Shown: positions 18,879-28,562 of the stretch, piece after piece
Position numbering within the stretch: position 1 is the stretch's first letter
Layout: every line of letters starts with the position of its first letter
From: Dyella japonica DSM 16301
GTDB lineage: Bacteria > Pseudomonadota > Gammaproteobacteria > Xanthomonadales > Rhodanobacteraceae
DNA: 64,000 nucleotides
Assembly: GCF_001010355.1 (NCBI RefSeq)
Contig: NZ_JPLA01000023.1
Coordinates: forward strand, 62,001 to 126,000
Reading direction: 5' to 3'
Notes under the pieces: generated by a model
What the model saw: the letters and a program-made list of their open reading frames with translations, nothing else
The model's database searches: none
Told to the model about the DNA's origin: nothing
Made by a program: the position numbers and the translations under genes

Positions 18879-21800
18879 GCGATGTCGACATAGCCGATCG
18901 CACGCGCCACATCGGCCGGCGTGCGGCCGAACGCATCCGCTGCCTGGCGATCCGCACCACGCGCGAGCAGCACGCGTGCCGGCGCGAGCAGTGCATGCAT
19001 CGCGCACGAGTGCAGCGCGGTGACGCCACGCTGGTCGGCATGTTCGAGCGTGGCGCCGGCATCGAGCAGCACCGGCACCAGCGCACCGATATGGGTGGGA
19101 TCGCAATCGCTGCCCGGACGCAGATGCGCACCCAGCAACAGCAGCAGCGGCGTCTTGCCTTCCTTGTCGGCCATGCCCACGTCGGCGCCGCGCTTGAGCA
19201 GCGCATCGAACAGGCGGCGCGCACGCAGGCTGTCGTTGTGGTCGAAGCCGTACTGTGCCGCGGCATGCAGCGGCGAGTGACCGCGCTCATCCACCGCATT
19301 CACCTCGGCGCCGCCATCCAGCAACTGCTCGGCAAGATCGGGATAACCCATCGCAGCGGCAATCATCAAAGCCGTTGCTTCACCCGGCAGGCGCTGGTCG
19401 ACCGCCACGCCGTTCTGCAGCAGCAGGGCCACCAGTGCCTCGCGCCGCGCGCTGACGGCAGCGGCGAGCGGCGTCATGCCATTGGTGGCGGCAAGCGTGG
19501 TGTCGGCACCCTTGTCGAGCAGCAGGGCGGCGACCTCGCGCTGACCGGCGCCACAGGCATGCAGCAAGGCCGTGGCGCCCTGGTGATCGCGGGTATCGAC
19601 GGCAAAGCCCAGTTCCAGCAGACGCTCGACGGCGGTGACGGCGCCAGCCTTGGCGGCCGCAGGCAGATCGTCCGCTCGCAGCGGACGCAGCGGACGCGTC
19701 CAGTCGCCCCAGTTCATCCAGCGCTCGATCGCGTCGTGCTCCAGCGCCAGGCCCAGCGGCGTTTCGCCGTTGGCGTCGATGGCTTCCGGATCGGCGCCAT
19801 GCGCCACCAGCGAACGCACCAGCGGCAGCGCGCGCTCGCCGTGTTCCAGCGCGGCGAACAGCGGCGTGCGGCCGCTGAGGTCGCGCGTGTTCGGATCGCA
19901 GCCGCGTGCCAGCAAGGCTTGCAGCAAGGCTGCGTGGCCATAGGTGGCGGCCAGATGCACCGGCGTGCGTTCGCGTGCATCGGCGCCGAAGGGATCGGCA
20001 CCGCGCTCGAGCATGGCCAGCGGCAACGCGGCGCCTTGCGCGCCGTCTTCCAGGCGCAGCAGAGCCTGCGCCAGCAGACCGGCACCGGCGGGCGTGGCGC
20101 CTGCGTTCAACAGATCGTCGATCGCCTCCGTGGCGGCGGGCAGTTGCGGCAGCAAGGCGTCGAACAGGCGGCGTCCGAGCGGCGGCAGCGATGCCTCGAT
20201 GTGTTCCGCGGTTTCGGCGTCGTCGACCAGCTGCGGCTGCAGGCGTGCTTCGGGATCGAGCGCGTGATCGAGCAGCCAGCGGCGCGCGGCGCTCTGGCCG
20301 GCACCGGCCAGGTCCAGATAAAGCTGGGCGAGCTGCGACTGCGGCCACTCGCGCACGCGCTGAGTGAAGGTGGACACCACCGCCCAGTGGCCGAAACGCA
20401 GCGCGTCCAGCAGATGCGCCGGCGTGTCCGCGCCTTCGGGCAGTGCATCGATGCTCAGGCTGGCGGGCAGCGGCGTCTCCGGATCGAGCAGGGCGACCAG
20501 ATCCCAGCGGCCCGCAGCGGCGGCGTAATCGAGCGCGCTGCGGCCATTGCTGCCGGCGGTCTTGGCTTCGGCGCCCAGGGCGAGCAGGGCACGCACCACA
20601 TCCGCATGGGCCTGCGGCGACTGGCAGGCGAGGGTGAGCGCATCGCGACCATGGCTGTCGCGCAGGCGGGCATCGGGCTGCGCTTCGGCCAGCAGCTTGA
20701 CGATGCCCACGGCGCCGGCGCGCGCGGCTTCCATCAGTGCGGTGCTGCCGTGTCGATCGGTGAGGTTCACGTCGGCGCCGGCGGCGCGCAGCGTGCGGGC
20801 AATCTGTTCGTGGCCTTCGGCCGCGGCGGCCATCAGTGCGCTGCGGTGGCGCGCATCCACGGCATTGATGGCGGCGCGATGCTTGAGCAGCAGCTTCACG
20901 CCTTCGACGTCGTCATCGGGCACGCCAGCGGCCGTGACCAGGGCGGGCTCGCCATCGGCGGGCGTGGGCTTGGCGCCGTGCTCGAGCAGGAACTTCGCCA
21001 CCGGCCAGTTGGCCGCGCGGCAGGCCACGGCCAGCGGGCTGAGTCCGGCCTTGTTGAGCGCATTGATGGCGGCGCCGGCGTCGAGCAGCATCGCAGCGAC
21101 GATGGGTTCGCCGCTGAGTACCGCGCCATGCAGCGGCGTGTTGCCTTCCGCATCGGTGGCTAGCGCGTTGCCGCCATTGGCCAGCAGGGTCATCACCGCT
21201 TCGGCGCGGCCATGCCAGCTGTCGCGGGTGGTGGCGAGCAGCGGCGTGAGGCCGCCGCTGGCGCGATTGACGTCGGCGCCCTTGGCGATCAGCGCGCGCA
21301 GCAGGCGCGTATCAGGCAGCAGGGCGGCAAGCATCAGCACCGGGCGCTGGTCGCGATCGCCTTGCGCAGGCGCCGTATTCGGATCGGCGCCGGCTTCCAC
21401 CAGGGCCAGGGCGCGTTCGATATCGCCGTCGCGCGTGGCCATCAGCAAGGCGTGCGCCTGCTCAGGTGTACCGGCGGTGCGTTCCTGTTCGGTGAGCTTG
21501 GGCGCGGGCTTGGGCGGTGGCGGCGCGGCGGGGGCGTCGATCACCCCCGCAGCGGGCTGACGCGGGCGACGGCGCTCGCACAGCAGCGCGCGCAGCGTGC
21601 GGTTGGCCACGACCAGGCAGCCCAGCGGCATCAGCACCACGCCATAGAGCACCAGCGCCGCGGTGCGCAGCTCGGACGGCAGCACGCCATACAGGCCGGT
21701 CAGCGCGATCGCGATGAAGGCCAACGCCAGCAGCGAAATCGCCGAAGGCAGGAAATGGGTGAAGAAGCGTTCCTCGCGCGACAGGTGGCGACCAAACGCC

Positions 21801-22261
21801 AGGCTGCGCGCCGTGGCGGTGAAGATCCACGAGCCATCACTCTGCGCGGGATAAGCGTCGTCCCATACGTAGACCAGGCCAAACGCCGGCCACAGGCGCC
21901 ACAGCGCCGCCAGCGCCACCACCAGCGCGCCGGCCAGCAGCAGGGCCGCGCCGAGGCTGGGCGCCTGGTTGAGCTTGAGCATCGGCCACGCCACTAGCAG
22001 GAACACCAGCACCACATAGCCGGTGAACATCACCAGATAGGCGGCGCCTCGGCGCAGCACGGTGCGGCCAAAACGCGGCTCCGGATCGAAACCGATCGCA
22101 TGGCATACCGCCGCCATGGTCAGCGCATTGGCGACCAGCAGCGGGATCAGCGCGAGTGGATGGGCACCGAAGGCGGCTATCGCAGCGGCGACCAAACCAG
22201 GAATGAACCAGGCGAGGGCTTGCAGAAACGGAGGTGGGCGACGCGTTTTTGAGTAGGCCAT
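18797..22261 (-). CDS. Large membrane-anchored ankyrin repeat protein
   Basis: A 1154-residue protein. Residues 1-240 contain about five hydrophobic segments (for example PGLVAAAIAAFGAHPLALIP, GAALLLAGALVVALAALWRL, AISLLALAFIAIALTGLYGV). A Pro-rich linker follows (PAAPPPPKPAPKL). From about residue 270 there are roughly 20 ankyrin repeats of about 33 residues (consensus NGxTPLHxAAxxGxxxxVxxLLxxGADxxxxD), interrupted near 600-760 by a helical non-ankyrin segment. The repeat part most likely faces the cytoplasm as a protein-binding scaffold. No catalytic domain is visible. Convergent overlap with the glycosyltransferase gene. Confidence 0.93.
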   Translation of the reverse strand: MAYSKTRRPPPFLQALAWFIPGLVAAAIAAFGAHPLALIPLLVANALTMAAVCHAIGFDPEPRFGRTVLRRGAAYLVMFTGYVVLVFLLVAWPMLKLNQAPSLGAALLLAGALVVALAALWRLWPAFGLVYVWDDAYPAQSDGSWIFTATARSLAFGRHLSREERFFTHFLPSAISLLALAFIAIALTGLYGVLPSELRTAALVLYGVVLMPLGCLVVANRTLRALLCERRRPRQPAAGVIDAPAAPPPPKPAPKLTEQERTAGTPEQAHALLMATRDGDIERALALVEAGADPNTAPAQGDRDQRPVLMLAALLPDTRLLRALIAKGADVNRASGGLTPLLATTRDSWHGRAEAVMTLLANGGNALATDAEGNTPLHGAVLSGEPIVAAMLLDAGAAINALNKAGLSPLAVACRAANWPVAKFLLEHGAKPTPADGEPALVTAAGVPDDDVEGVKLLLKHRAAINAVDARHRSALMAAAAEGHEQIARTLRAAGADVNLTDRHGSTALMEAARAGAVGIVKLLAEAQPDARLRDSHGRDALTLACQSPQAHADVVRALLALGAEAKTAGSNGRSALDYAAAAGRWDLVALLDPETPLPASLSIDALPEGADTPAHLLDALRFGHWAVVSTFTQRVREWPQSQLAQLYLDLAGAGQSAARRWLLDHALDPEARLQPQLVDDAETAEHIEASLPPLGRRLFDALLPQLPAATEAIDDLLNAGATPAGAGLLAQALLRLEDGAQGAALPLAMLERGADPFGADARERTPVHLAATYGHAALLQALLARGCDPNTRDLSGRTPLFAALEHGERALPLVRSLVAHGADPEAIDANGETPLGLALEHDAIERWMNWGDWTRPLRPLRADDLPAAAKAGAVTAVERLLELGFAVDTRDHQGATALLHACGAGQREVAALLLDKGADTTLAATNGMTPLAAAVSARREALVALLLQNGVAVDQRLPGEATALMIAAAMGYPDLAEQLLDGGAEVNAVDERGHSPLHAAAQYGFDHNDSLRARRLFDALLKRGADVGMADKEGKTPLLLLLGAHLRPGSDCDPTHIGALVPVLLDAGATLEHADQRGVTALHSCAMHALLAPARVLLARGADRQAADAFGRTPADVARAIGYVDIAHELAARSGSAIPSVRQMLRQPAQPAD

Positions 22262-22332
22262 ATGCGCGGAGTATAGGAATCGTGACGAGGCCAGAAGGTA
22301 ATCCGGTGTTAACGGATACGACGGCGTGCGCT

Positions 22333-22635
22333 TCAGTGATCGCGATCGTCTTGAGGATCGAGCGGCGCGCTGTTGTAGACAAGGTGGTTGGCGGTCGCCA
22401 GCGTCTCGTTCGGCGGCAGCTGCAGATGCCAGCCCTGCGTCTGCACATGCTTGATCACCTGGGCGGCGTCTTCATGCGGCAGCTTGCGCTCGCCGGACAG
22501 TTCCACCTCGAGCACGAAGCGCAGATCGCCCAGCATCAGGACCAGCGACTCGGGCAGACTTTCGAAATCGTCGCGGCGGCCCAGCCACAGATAGGTATCG
22601 GGCTTGCGCTGGCTGGCGTAGACAAAACAGTGCAT
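22333..22635 (-). CDS. ycgL: YcgL domain-containing protein
   Basis: A 100-residue protein starting MHCFVYASQRKPDTYLWLGR, followed by DFESLPESLVLMLGDLRFVLEVEL and GWHLQLPPNETL. This aligns over its length with the conserved YcgL family, small alpha/beta proteins of gammaproteobacteria of unknown function. The ATG at 22635 matches the family's start (M-x-C-x-V-Y); a TTG at 22653 would add six residues. It lies 71 nt downstream of the start of the ankyrin gene, on the same strand. Confidence 0.9.
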   Translation of the reverse strand: MHCFVYASQRKPDTYLWLGRRDDFESLPESLVLMLGDLRFVLEVELSGERKLPHEDAAQVIKHVQTQGWHLQLPPNETLATANHLVYNSAPLDPQDDRDH

Positions 22636-22960
22636 GGCGGCACCCGTCGGCAATCATTGGGAAGGGCGCACCCGCGGGCGCGGTCTGAGAGATTAGCACC
22701 GCTTGCAAGCTCACCGCGATTTTACGCGTAGTCCCCTGTGCCAGACGCGTTACACCCCCTATCTTCGCCCATCGACGACGAACAGAGCGGATGAGCGGGT
22801 AATTCACGGGGAATTTTGCTGCAAGCGCACTTGTAAAGCTTGCGTTGTGCCGGCACAGTGCCGGCCAGGGGTGTCAAACGCGCGTATGAAAATCAAGCGT
22901 GGACGTCAAGCCCCTGCTACCACCCCGATGCCAGATCAACGATAAGCAGGAGCATTGCTG
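22636..22960. other. Promoter region between ycgL and fadL
   Basis: About 325 bp without a gene. It carries two inverted repeats that could be protein-binding sites for fadL control: GCAAGC (22821-22826) with GCTTGC (22838-22843), and the palindrome GTGCCGGCAC at 22847-22856. AGGAG at 22948-22952 is the ribosome site of fadL. No clear sigma-70 consensus pair was recognised. Confidence 0.45.
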
Positions 22961-24400
22961 ATGCAGATGTCATTCCGTCAATTTTCACGTGCGGGTCGTC
23001 CGCTCACGCTCGCTGCGCTGAGCCTGGCGATCCTTGGAACGCTTGCTGCACCGCAGCGCGCCCATGCCAGTGCGTTCCAGCTGCATGAAGACAGCGCCGC
23101 CGCGATGGGTCGCGCCTATGCCGGTTCCGCCACTGCCGGTGGCGACGTCTCGGTTGTGGCCAACAACCCGGCCGCCATGAGCGACCTGAAGGGCACGTAT
23201 TTCCAGGCGGACGTGACCGCCATCAATTTCGGCACCACCTTCAGTGGTTCCGCGCACGACTTTGCCGGTCGTCCGATCAGCGGCGGCAACGGCGGCGACG
23301 CCGGCACCACCATGCCGATCCCGGCTTTCTTCTTTGCCACCCAGCTGGGTGACAAGTGGCACGTGGGCGCCGCCTTCACCGTGCCGTTCGGCTTCCAGAC
23401 CGAGTACGACCACAACTGGATGGGCCGCTACAACGCGCTCAAGTCCAAGTTCGAATCGCTCGACGGCACGCTGTCGCTGTCCTACGACGTGAGCGACGAC
23501 TTCGCCATCGGCGTGAGCGGCATCGCGCAGAAGACCTCGGCCGAGCTGACCTCCGCCATCAACTACAACGCCGTGGGCCAGGGCCTGGTGGGTCAGGCCG
23601 TCGCCGCCGGCGCCATCCCGCCGGCTGCTGGCCAGGCGCTGTCCCAGCAGATCGGCGCCATCATCCCGCCGGGTTCGGACGGCGTCGCCCGCATCAAGGG
23701 TGACGACTGGGCCTATGGCTGGCAGGTCGGCATGCTGTGGCGGATCACGTCCAACGACAAGCTGGCGTTCGATTACCGCTCCAAGATCTCGCACACGCTC
23801 GAAGGCACGGCCAACTTCACCGTCCCGGCGAACGTGCAGGCCACGCTGAGCAACCCGACCGTGGCCGCGCTGCTGGCCGGTGCGGGCGGCGTGCCGTTCA
23901 CGCACACCGAAGGCACCGCCCCGTTCACCACGCCTGCCGTGGCGACCGCCAGCTACTGGCACCAGGAAGAGAAGTTCGGCCTGGGCGCCGACGTGGCCTG
24001 GACCAAGTGGGACGTGTTCAAGAACTTGAACGTCTACTACGCCAACCCGGCGCAGCCGACCACCTCCGAGCCGTTCAACTGGCGCAACAGCTGGTACATC
24101 GCCCTGGGTGGCGAGTACTACGTGAATGACAAGTTCACCGTGCGCGGCGGCCTGGCGCTCGACACCACGCCGACCGTCACCGCGACCCGCGATCCGCGCG
24201 TGCCCGATGGCACCCGCCAGCTGGTCTCGTTCGGCGTCGGCTACAAGGTCAATGAGCGCTTCGTGCTGAATGCTTCGTACGCGCACATCTTCGTCAACAG
24301 CGCGCGCATCAATGCGAGCAGCGCCACCGGCGACGTGATCACCGGCGAGTCGGACGACTACGGCAACCTGCTGAGCCTGTCGGCGCAGTACAAGTTCTAA
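22961..24400 (+). CDS. fadL: FadL/OmpP1/TodX-type outer-membrane transport protein
   Basis: A 479-residue 14-strand beta-barrel. The signal peptide (residues 5-35, LTLAALSLAILGTLAA) ends in HASA. The mature N-terminus SAFQLHEDSAAAMGRAYAGS, followed by VVANNPAAMSDLKGTYFQ, is the hatch signature of FadL proteins (NPA motif). The protein ends in the outer-membrane signal LSLSAQYKF. It takes up long-chain fatty acids or other hydrophobic compounds. AGGAG lies 8 nt before the ATG at 22961; an in-frame TTG at 22955 is too close to that site. A strong terminator follows. Confidence 0.93.
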   Translation: MQMSFRQFSRAGRPLTLAALSLAILGTLAAPQRAHASAFQLHEDSAAAMGRAYAGSATAGGDVSVVANNPAAMSDLKGTYFQADVTAINFGTTFSGSAHDFAGRPISGGNGGDAGTTMPIPAFFFATQLGDKWHVGAAFTVPFGFQTEYDHNWMGRYNALKSKFESLDGTLSLSYDVSDDFAIGVSGIAQKTSAELTSAINYNAVGQGLVGQAVAAGAIPPAAGQALSQQIGAIIPPGSDGVARIKGDDWAYGWQVGMLWRITSNDKLAFDYRSKISHTLEGTANFTVPANVQATLSNPTVAALLAGAGGVPFTHTEGTAPFTTPAVATASYWHQEEKFGLGADVAWTKWDVFKNLNVYYANPAQPTTSEPFNWRNSWYIALGGEYYVNDKFTVRGGLALDTTPTVTATRDPRVPDGTRQLVSFGVGYKVNERFVLNASYAHIFVNSARINASSATGDVITGESDDYGNLLSLSAQYKF

Positions 24401-24430
24401 TCGCGGTTCATCGCGAAGTAACGGTTACAA

Positions 24431-24462
24431 AAAAACTCCCCGCGAAAGCGGGGAGTTTTTTT
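24431..24462 (+). terminator. Rho-independent terminator after fadL
   Basis: Stem ACTCCCCGC / GCGGGGAGT with a GAAA loop (24444-24447), followed by a run of seven T and preceded by a run of A. It ends fadL transcription and, from the A run, could work on the other strand too. Confidence 0.93.
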
Positions 24463-24493
24463 ATGGCGTCATGGTGAGGACACAACGCGACCC

Positions 24494-24577
24494 TGTGGGA
24501 GCGCACCCTGTGCGCGACAGGTCACCTCGCAGCGTCAACGCACGGTGTGGCCGTCGCGCACAGGGTGCGCTCCCACA
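24494..24577. repeat. BIME-like element: two inverted REP units
   Basis: Arms 24494-24518 and 24553-24577 are the same REP unit found near 12.5 and 55 kb. The loop is 34 nt and its sequence differs from the other copies (lacks gtaccgctccgt). It lies between the fadL terminator and the aldehyde dehydrogenase stop. Confidence 0.88.
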
Positions 24578-24609
24578 GGTGATGCGATGCCGACGAGGGT
24601 TCGCGCGCT

Positions 24610-26028
24610 TCAGCCCACCCGCATCAACAACTTCAACATCCGCTTGAACTGTGCCCTGTACGGCGGGTTGAGCATGCCGGTACCGTTGAAGCGGGCCTGG
24701 CGGAAGATCGGCTTCATATGCGAGAACGTCTGGAACCCCGCCTCGCCGTGATACCCGCCGATGCCCGACGGACCCACGCCGCCGAACGGCAGGCCGTGCT
24801 GGGCGATGTGGTACAGCGTGTCGTTGACGGTGACGCCGCCGGCCTGCGTGCGCGTCAGCACTTCATCGATGGTCGCGCTGCTCTGCTCAAACAGGTACAG
24901 CGCGAGCGGCTGCGCATGACTGGCGACATAGCCGATCGCCTCGTCCAGCGAGTCGTACGGCATCACCGGCAGCAAGGGGCCGAAGATCTCGTCCTGCATC
25001 ACCGCCATGTCGTCGTTGACATTGGTCAGCATCACCGGCGCCAGCAGGCGCTTGGCCGGGATGTCGTGCGCGTCGCTCATCGGTTCCAGCGTCGCGCCTG
25101 CGGCCACGGCTTCGTCGCGCAACCTGGCCAGGCGTTCGTACTGGCGATCGGAGACGATCGAGGAGTACTGCTGCTGCAGGCGCAGGTTGGGATAAAGCTT
25201 GCCCACCATGTCGCGGGCCAGCCTCACAAACTCGCCCTGGCGAGCACGCGGCACGAGAACATAGTCGGGCGCGATGCAGGTCTGCCCTGCGTTGACCAGC
25301 TTGCCGAACACGATGCGTTCCACTGCATGATCCAGCCGCGCACCGGGGCCGACGATGGCGGGCGACTTGCCGCCCAGTTCCAGCGTCACCGGCGTGAGGT
25401 TGGCCGCAGCCGCGCGCATCACGTGATGGCCCACGGCGGTGGAGCCGGTGAACAGCAGGTGGTCGAACGGCAGTGCCGAGAACGCCTGCGCCACTTCGGC
25501 GTCGCCGGTGACCACGGACACCTCGTCCGCCGAGAAATAGCGCGCGATCTGATCGGCAAACAACTGCGAGAAGCGCGGGGTGTACTCGCTCATCTTCAGC
25601 ATCACGCGGTTGCCCGCGGTGAGTGCATCGATCAGCGGGCCCACCGCCAGGAACAACGGGTAGTTCCACGGCACGATGATGCCCACCACGCCACGCGGCT
25701 GCGGCAGCAGGGTGGTGCGGGCGGGCAGGAACACCAGGTTGGCCAGCTTGCCGCGCGGCCGCATCCAGCGGCGGCCGCGGCGGAGCGAATGCTTGAGATT
25801 GGAGAGGCTGGGATACAGCTCCAGCAGCTCGGTCTCCTCCGCCGGTCGATGGCCGAAGTCGGCATCGATCGCTTCGGCAAACGCGACGCGCTGCTCCTCG
25901 AGCATCTTCTCCAGCGTGCGCAGTCGCGTCGCCCGGACATCCCACGGCGGCAACGGATCACGCGACTGCGCTTCGCGCATGCGCAGGAGGGTGGAATGCA
26001 GCGACGAGCTGGGTTCTTTCATGGTCAT
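24610..26028 (-). CDS. Coniferyl-aldehyde-dehydrogenase-like NAD(P)+ aldehyde dehydrogenase
   Basis: A 472-residue class 3-type aldehyde dehydrogenase. It has the N-terminal binding helices, the cofactor segment GVVGIIVPWNYPLFLAVGPL, LLFTGSTAVGHHVM, the general base Glu in LELGGKSPAIV, and the catalytic Cys in NAGQTCIAPDYV. The C-terminal region (HGLPFGGVGPSGIGGYHGEAGF) matches the coniferyl aldehyde dehydrogenase group, which oxidises aromatic or long-chain aldehydes to acids. The gap to the TonB receptor upstream on the same strand is 10 nt, so co-transcription is likely. Confidence 0.9.
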   Translation of the reverse strand: MTMKEPSSSLHSTLLRMREAQSRDPLPPWDVRATRLRTLEKMLEEQRVAFAEAIDADFGHRPAEETELLELYPSLSNLKHSLRRGRRWMRPRGKLANLVFLPARTTLLPQPRGVVGIIVPWNYPLFLAVGPLIDALTAGNRVMLKMSEYTPRFSQLFADQIARYFSADEVSVVTGDAEVAQAFSALPFDHLLFTGSTAVGHHVMRAAAANLTPVTLELGGKSPAIVGPGARLDHAVERIVFGKLVNAGQTCIAPDYVLVPRARQGEFVRLARDMVGKLYPNLRLQQQYSSIVSDRQYERLARLRDEAVAAGATLEPMSDAHDIPAKRLLAPVMLTNVNDDMAVMQDEIFGPLLPVMPYDSLDEAIGYVASHAQPLALYLFEQSSATIDEVLTRTQAGGVTVNDTLYHIAQHGLPFGGVGPSGIGGYHGEAGFQTFSHMKPIFRQARFNGTGMLNPPYRAQFKRMLKLLMRVG

Positions 26029-26038
26029 GCCTTCCGGG

Positions 26039-28501
26039 TCAGAACTTCGCGCGCAGTTCCAGGCCCCACATGCGGGGCGGCGTGATGGAGGCGAACGGCG
26101 TGCCGAACACGGAGGTGCTGATATTGTTCACGCCGGTCACGTACCGCTTGTTGAACACATTGTTGCCGTACAGCGCCACACCCCAACGGTCGCCCGGAGA
26201 GTGCCAGTCGATACGTGCATCCGTGCGCTGCTGGCTGCTGCCGATCTTGAAGTTCGGGCTGATGTTGCAGGAGCCCTGATACTGCGAGTCGTCATTGCAG
26301 CGCGTTGCTCCACGATAGCCCTGCGACAGATCGAACTCCAGGTCGCCGTTGGCCACGTTGCGCCAAGTGTAGGCCAACGACAGCGCGCCGGAGAAGTACG
26401 GCGCGCCGGTGGGCTGGCCGCTCAGGTCCACGCCGTCGGGCGCGGTGGCGCTGCGGTACTTCGAATCGATATAAGCGCCCGCGAAATTGATGCGGAAACC
26501 ATCGATAGGCTGCCATTGCGCTTCCACTTCCAGGCCTTTCGCTTCCTGGTTGCTGCTGTTGACCACATAGATCGGCAGGCCGGTCGCGGGGCTGTTCGGA
26601 TCGAGCGCCAGCGACTGCATATTGTCGTAGCGGTAGTAGTACACCGAGCCGTTGAGCAGCAGGTTCTGGTCCGGGAACAGGCTCTTGATGCCGCCTTCGT
26701 AGTTGGTCACTTTTTCCGGCTGGAAAGTCGAGCCGGGCTGCACGCTGTTGTAGCCGCCAGCCTTGTAGCCGCGGGTGACGGAGACATAACCCATTACGTC
26801 CGGCGTGAACTTGTAGCTGGCCACCACGCGCGGGCTCCAGTTGTTCCAGGTGTTGCTGGCGTAGACCGGCGTGCCGACGGCGCTGGTGAAGATCACGTTC
26901 TGCTGGAACGCGTCCAGGGTGCCGGGCGGCAGGATACCCAGGCCGTACAGGCCGGCGATGGTGGCGTCGAAGGCCGGCGCGCTGCGCGGCATGTTGTACC
27001 AGCTGAACTCCTTTTCATCGCGCGTGTAGCGCAGACCGGTGGTCACGTCGAACTTGTCGCTCACGTGCCAGATCACGTCGCCAAAGGCGGCGTAGGCCTT
27101 GAAGTTGCCGTCGTTGCTGATCGCCTCGTGCCACGGGTCGCCGAGCAGCGAGAACGGCAGCCCGAACGAGGCCAGCATATTGCTGATATCGGTGAGCGGC
27201 GTGCCCACGCCCAGGACGTTGTTGGCCAGCGTGTCGATGCTGTTGGTGTTGACGTTGGTCTCGCTGGTCTGGCGCGCCTGCTCCTGGTAGTAGCTGACGC
27301 CGCCCACCCAATCCATCAGGTCGTTGTTGCCCGACAGTTTGAACTCCTGGTACCAGCTGTTGTTGTGCTCGATGTTGGCCGTGTCCAGATAGGTCACGAC
27401 ATGGTTGGTGCCGTCGTAGTCACCCAGGTTGAACGTGTCGAAACCGCGCCAGGCGGTGGTGGAAACGAAGTCGCCCCAGCCGAACGAATGATCGATCCGC
27501 AACGTGGCGCCGTCGAAGCGCCGGGATTCGCGCCCGCCGATGGCGTCGTTGTAGAGCGGCGCATGCAAGGGGTTGAGATAGTTGGCCGGATCGGCCGGGA
27601 ACGGCGCGCGTTCATTGGTGTCGTTGGACAGCGGAATCAGGCCGATCGCAGGCTCGGGCGTCTGGTTGAGTTTCTCGTGATCCCACGACAACAGCACGCG
27701 CGTATTGTCGGTGACGTTCCAACGGAACACCGCACGCGTGCCCCAATCGTTGTCGCCGCCGTACTCCTTGCCGGTGGCGGCGTCCCGGATCCAACCATCG
27801 CTCTGGTTGTCGAGCACGCTCAGGCGCAGCGCCATGTCTTTGTTGATGGGGATGTTGACCAGCGCATCGGCGTATTTGCGGCCATCGTTGCCCACGCGCA
27901 CGCGCGCATCGCCTTCGAACTTGTCCGTAGGTTCGTTCGTGACGATGGAGATGGCGCCCGCCGCCGCATTGCGGCCGAACAGCGTGCCCTGCGGGCCCTT
28001 CAGCACTTCGACGCGCGCAATATCGTTGAACGCCAGAAGCGCGCCGCCCGAGCGGGCAGCGTAGACGCCGTCGACGTAGACGCCCACCGACGGTTCCGTG
28101 CCGATGCCGAAGTTGCTGGTGGCGATGCCGCGCAGTTCATAGGTGGGCTGGGTCGGCTGGGCGGCGCTGATCACCAGGCCCGGCACGAAGATATCCATCT
28201 TGCTCAGGTCGGTCGCTGCCAGCGTGTCGATCTGCTTGGCGGTGACGATCTCCATCGAAATCGGAACAGATTGCACTTCCTGCGTGCGGCTCTGCGCGGT
28301 CACGGTGACGTTGCCCAACAGCTTGGCTTTCTCCGGATCGGCCTTGCTGCCGGCAGCGGGTTGAGCGCTGCTGTTGTCCTGCGGCGCAGGCGATACGTCG
28401 TCGCTCGCCCAGCTTTCGGTGGGCAATACACCTAGCACCAGGCTGCTCCCCAGCAGCAGGCGATGCAGGCAGGCGGACAACGGACGCGGACGCATGTTCA
28501 T
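26039..28501 (-). CDS. TonB-dependent outer-membrane receptor
   Basis: An 820-residue protein. I placed the start at the ATG at 28501 (GGGGAG about 9 nt upstream). Signal peptide (SACLHRLLLGSSLVLGVLPT), then the TonB box region (VTVTAQSRTQEVQSVPISME), a plug domain (DGVYAARSGGALLAFNDIARVEVLKGPQGTLFGRNAAAGAISIVT), and a 22-strand barrel ending in Phe (WGLELRAKF). The type resembles receptors for siderophores or plant/aromatic compounds in sphingomonads and xanthomonads. Neighbours (aldehyde dehydrogenase downstream, dihaem cytochrome and beta-helix protein upstream) suggest uptake of an organic substrate rather than iron, but this is inference. Confidence 0.93.
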   Translation of the reverse strand: MNMRPRPLSACLHRLLLGSSLVLGVLPTESWASDDVSPAPQDNSSAQPAAGSKADPEKAKLLGNVTVTAQSRTQEVQSVPISMEIVTAKQIDTLAATDLSKMDIFVPGLVISAAQPTQPTYELRGIATSNFGIGTEPSVGVYVDGVYAARSGGALLAFNDIARVEVLKGPQGTLFGRNAAAGAISIVTNEPTDKFEGDARVRVGNDGRKYADALVNIPINKDMALRLSVLDNQSDGWIRDAATGKEYGGDNDWGTRAVFRWNVTDNTRVLLSWDHEKLNQTPEPAIGLIPLSNDTNERAPFPADPANYLNPLHAPLYNDAIGGRESRRFDGATLRIDHSFGWGDFVSTTAWRGFDTFNLGDYDGTNHVVTYLDTANIEHNNSWYQEFKLSGNNDLMDWVGGVSYYQEQARQTSETNVNTNSIDTLANNVLGVGTPLTDISNMLASFGLPFSLLGDPWHEAISNDGNFKAYAAFGDVIWHVSDKFDVTTGLRYTRDEKEFSWYNMPRSAPAFDATIAGLYGLGILPPGTLDAFQQNVIFTSAVGTPVYASNTWNNWSPRVVASYKFTPDVMGYVSVTRGYKAGGYNSVQPGSTFQPEKVTNYEGGIKSLFPDQNLLLNGSVYYYRYDNMQSLALDPNSPATGLPIYVVNSSNQEAKGLEVEAQWQPIDGFRINFAGAYIDSKYRSATAPDGVDLSGQPTGAPYFSGALSLAYTWRNVANGDLEFDLSQGYRGATRCNDDSQYQGSCNISPNFKIGSSQQRTDARIDWHSPGDRWGVALYGNNVFNKRYVTGVNNISTSVFGTPFASITPPRMWGLELRAKF

Positions 28502-28524
28502 CAGCAGTTTCTCCCCTCGATATG

Positions 28525-28550
28525 AAAAAACCGCGGCCCGAAGGCCGCGG
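28525..28550 (-). terminator. Rho-independent terminator between cytochrome and TonB receptor genes
   Basis: Read on the minus strand: CCGCGGCC-TTCG-GGCCGCGG followed by TTTTTT. A UUCG tetraloop and U tract make it a strong terminator. It separates the beta-helix/cytochrome pair from the receptor gene, which must then have its own promoter or rely on readthrough. Confidence 0.9.
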
Positions 28551-28562
28551 CACTGCTTCGTT

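Noticed and set aside
18737-21163. Long plus-strand frame antisense to the ankyrin gene
   Set aside because: Composition is that of a complement shadow. The ankyrin repeats on the minus strand are unmistakable.
25676-28435. Long plus-strand frame antisense to the TonB receptor and aldehyde dehydrogenase
   Set aside because: It spans two real genes and their spacer and has no domain.
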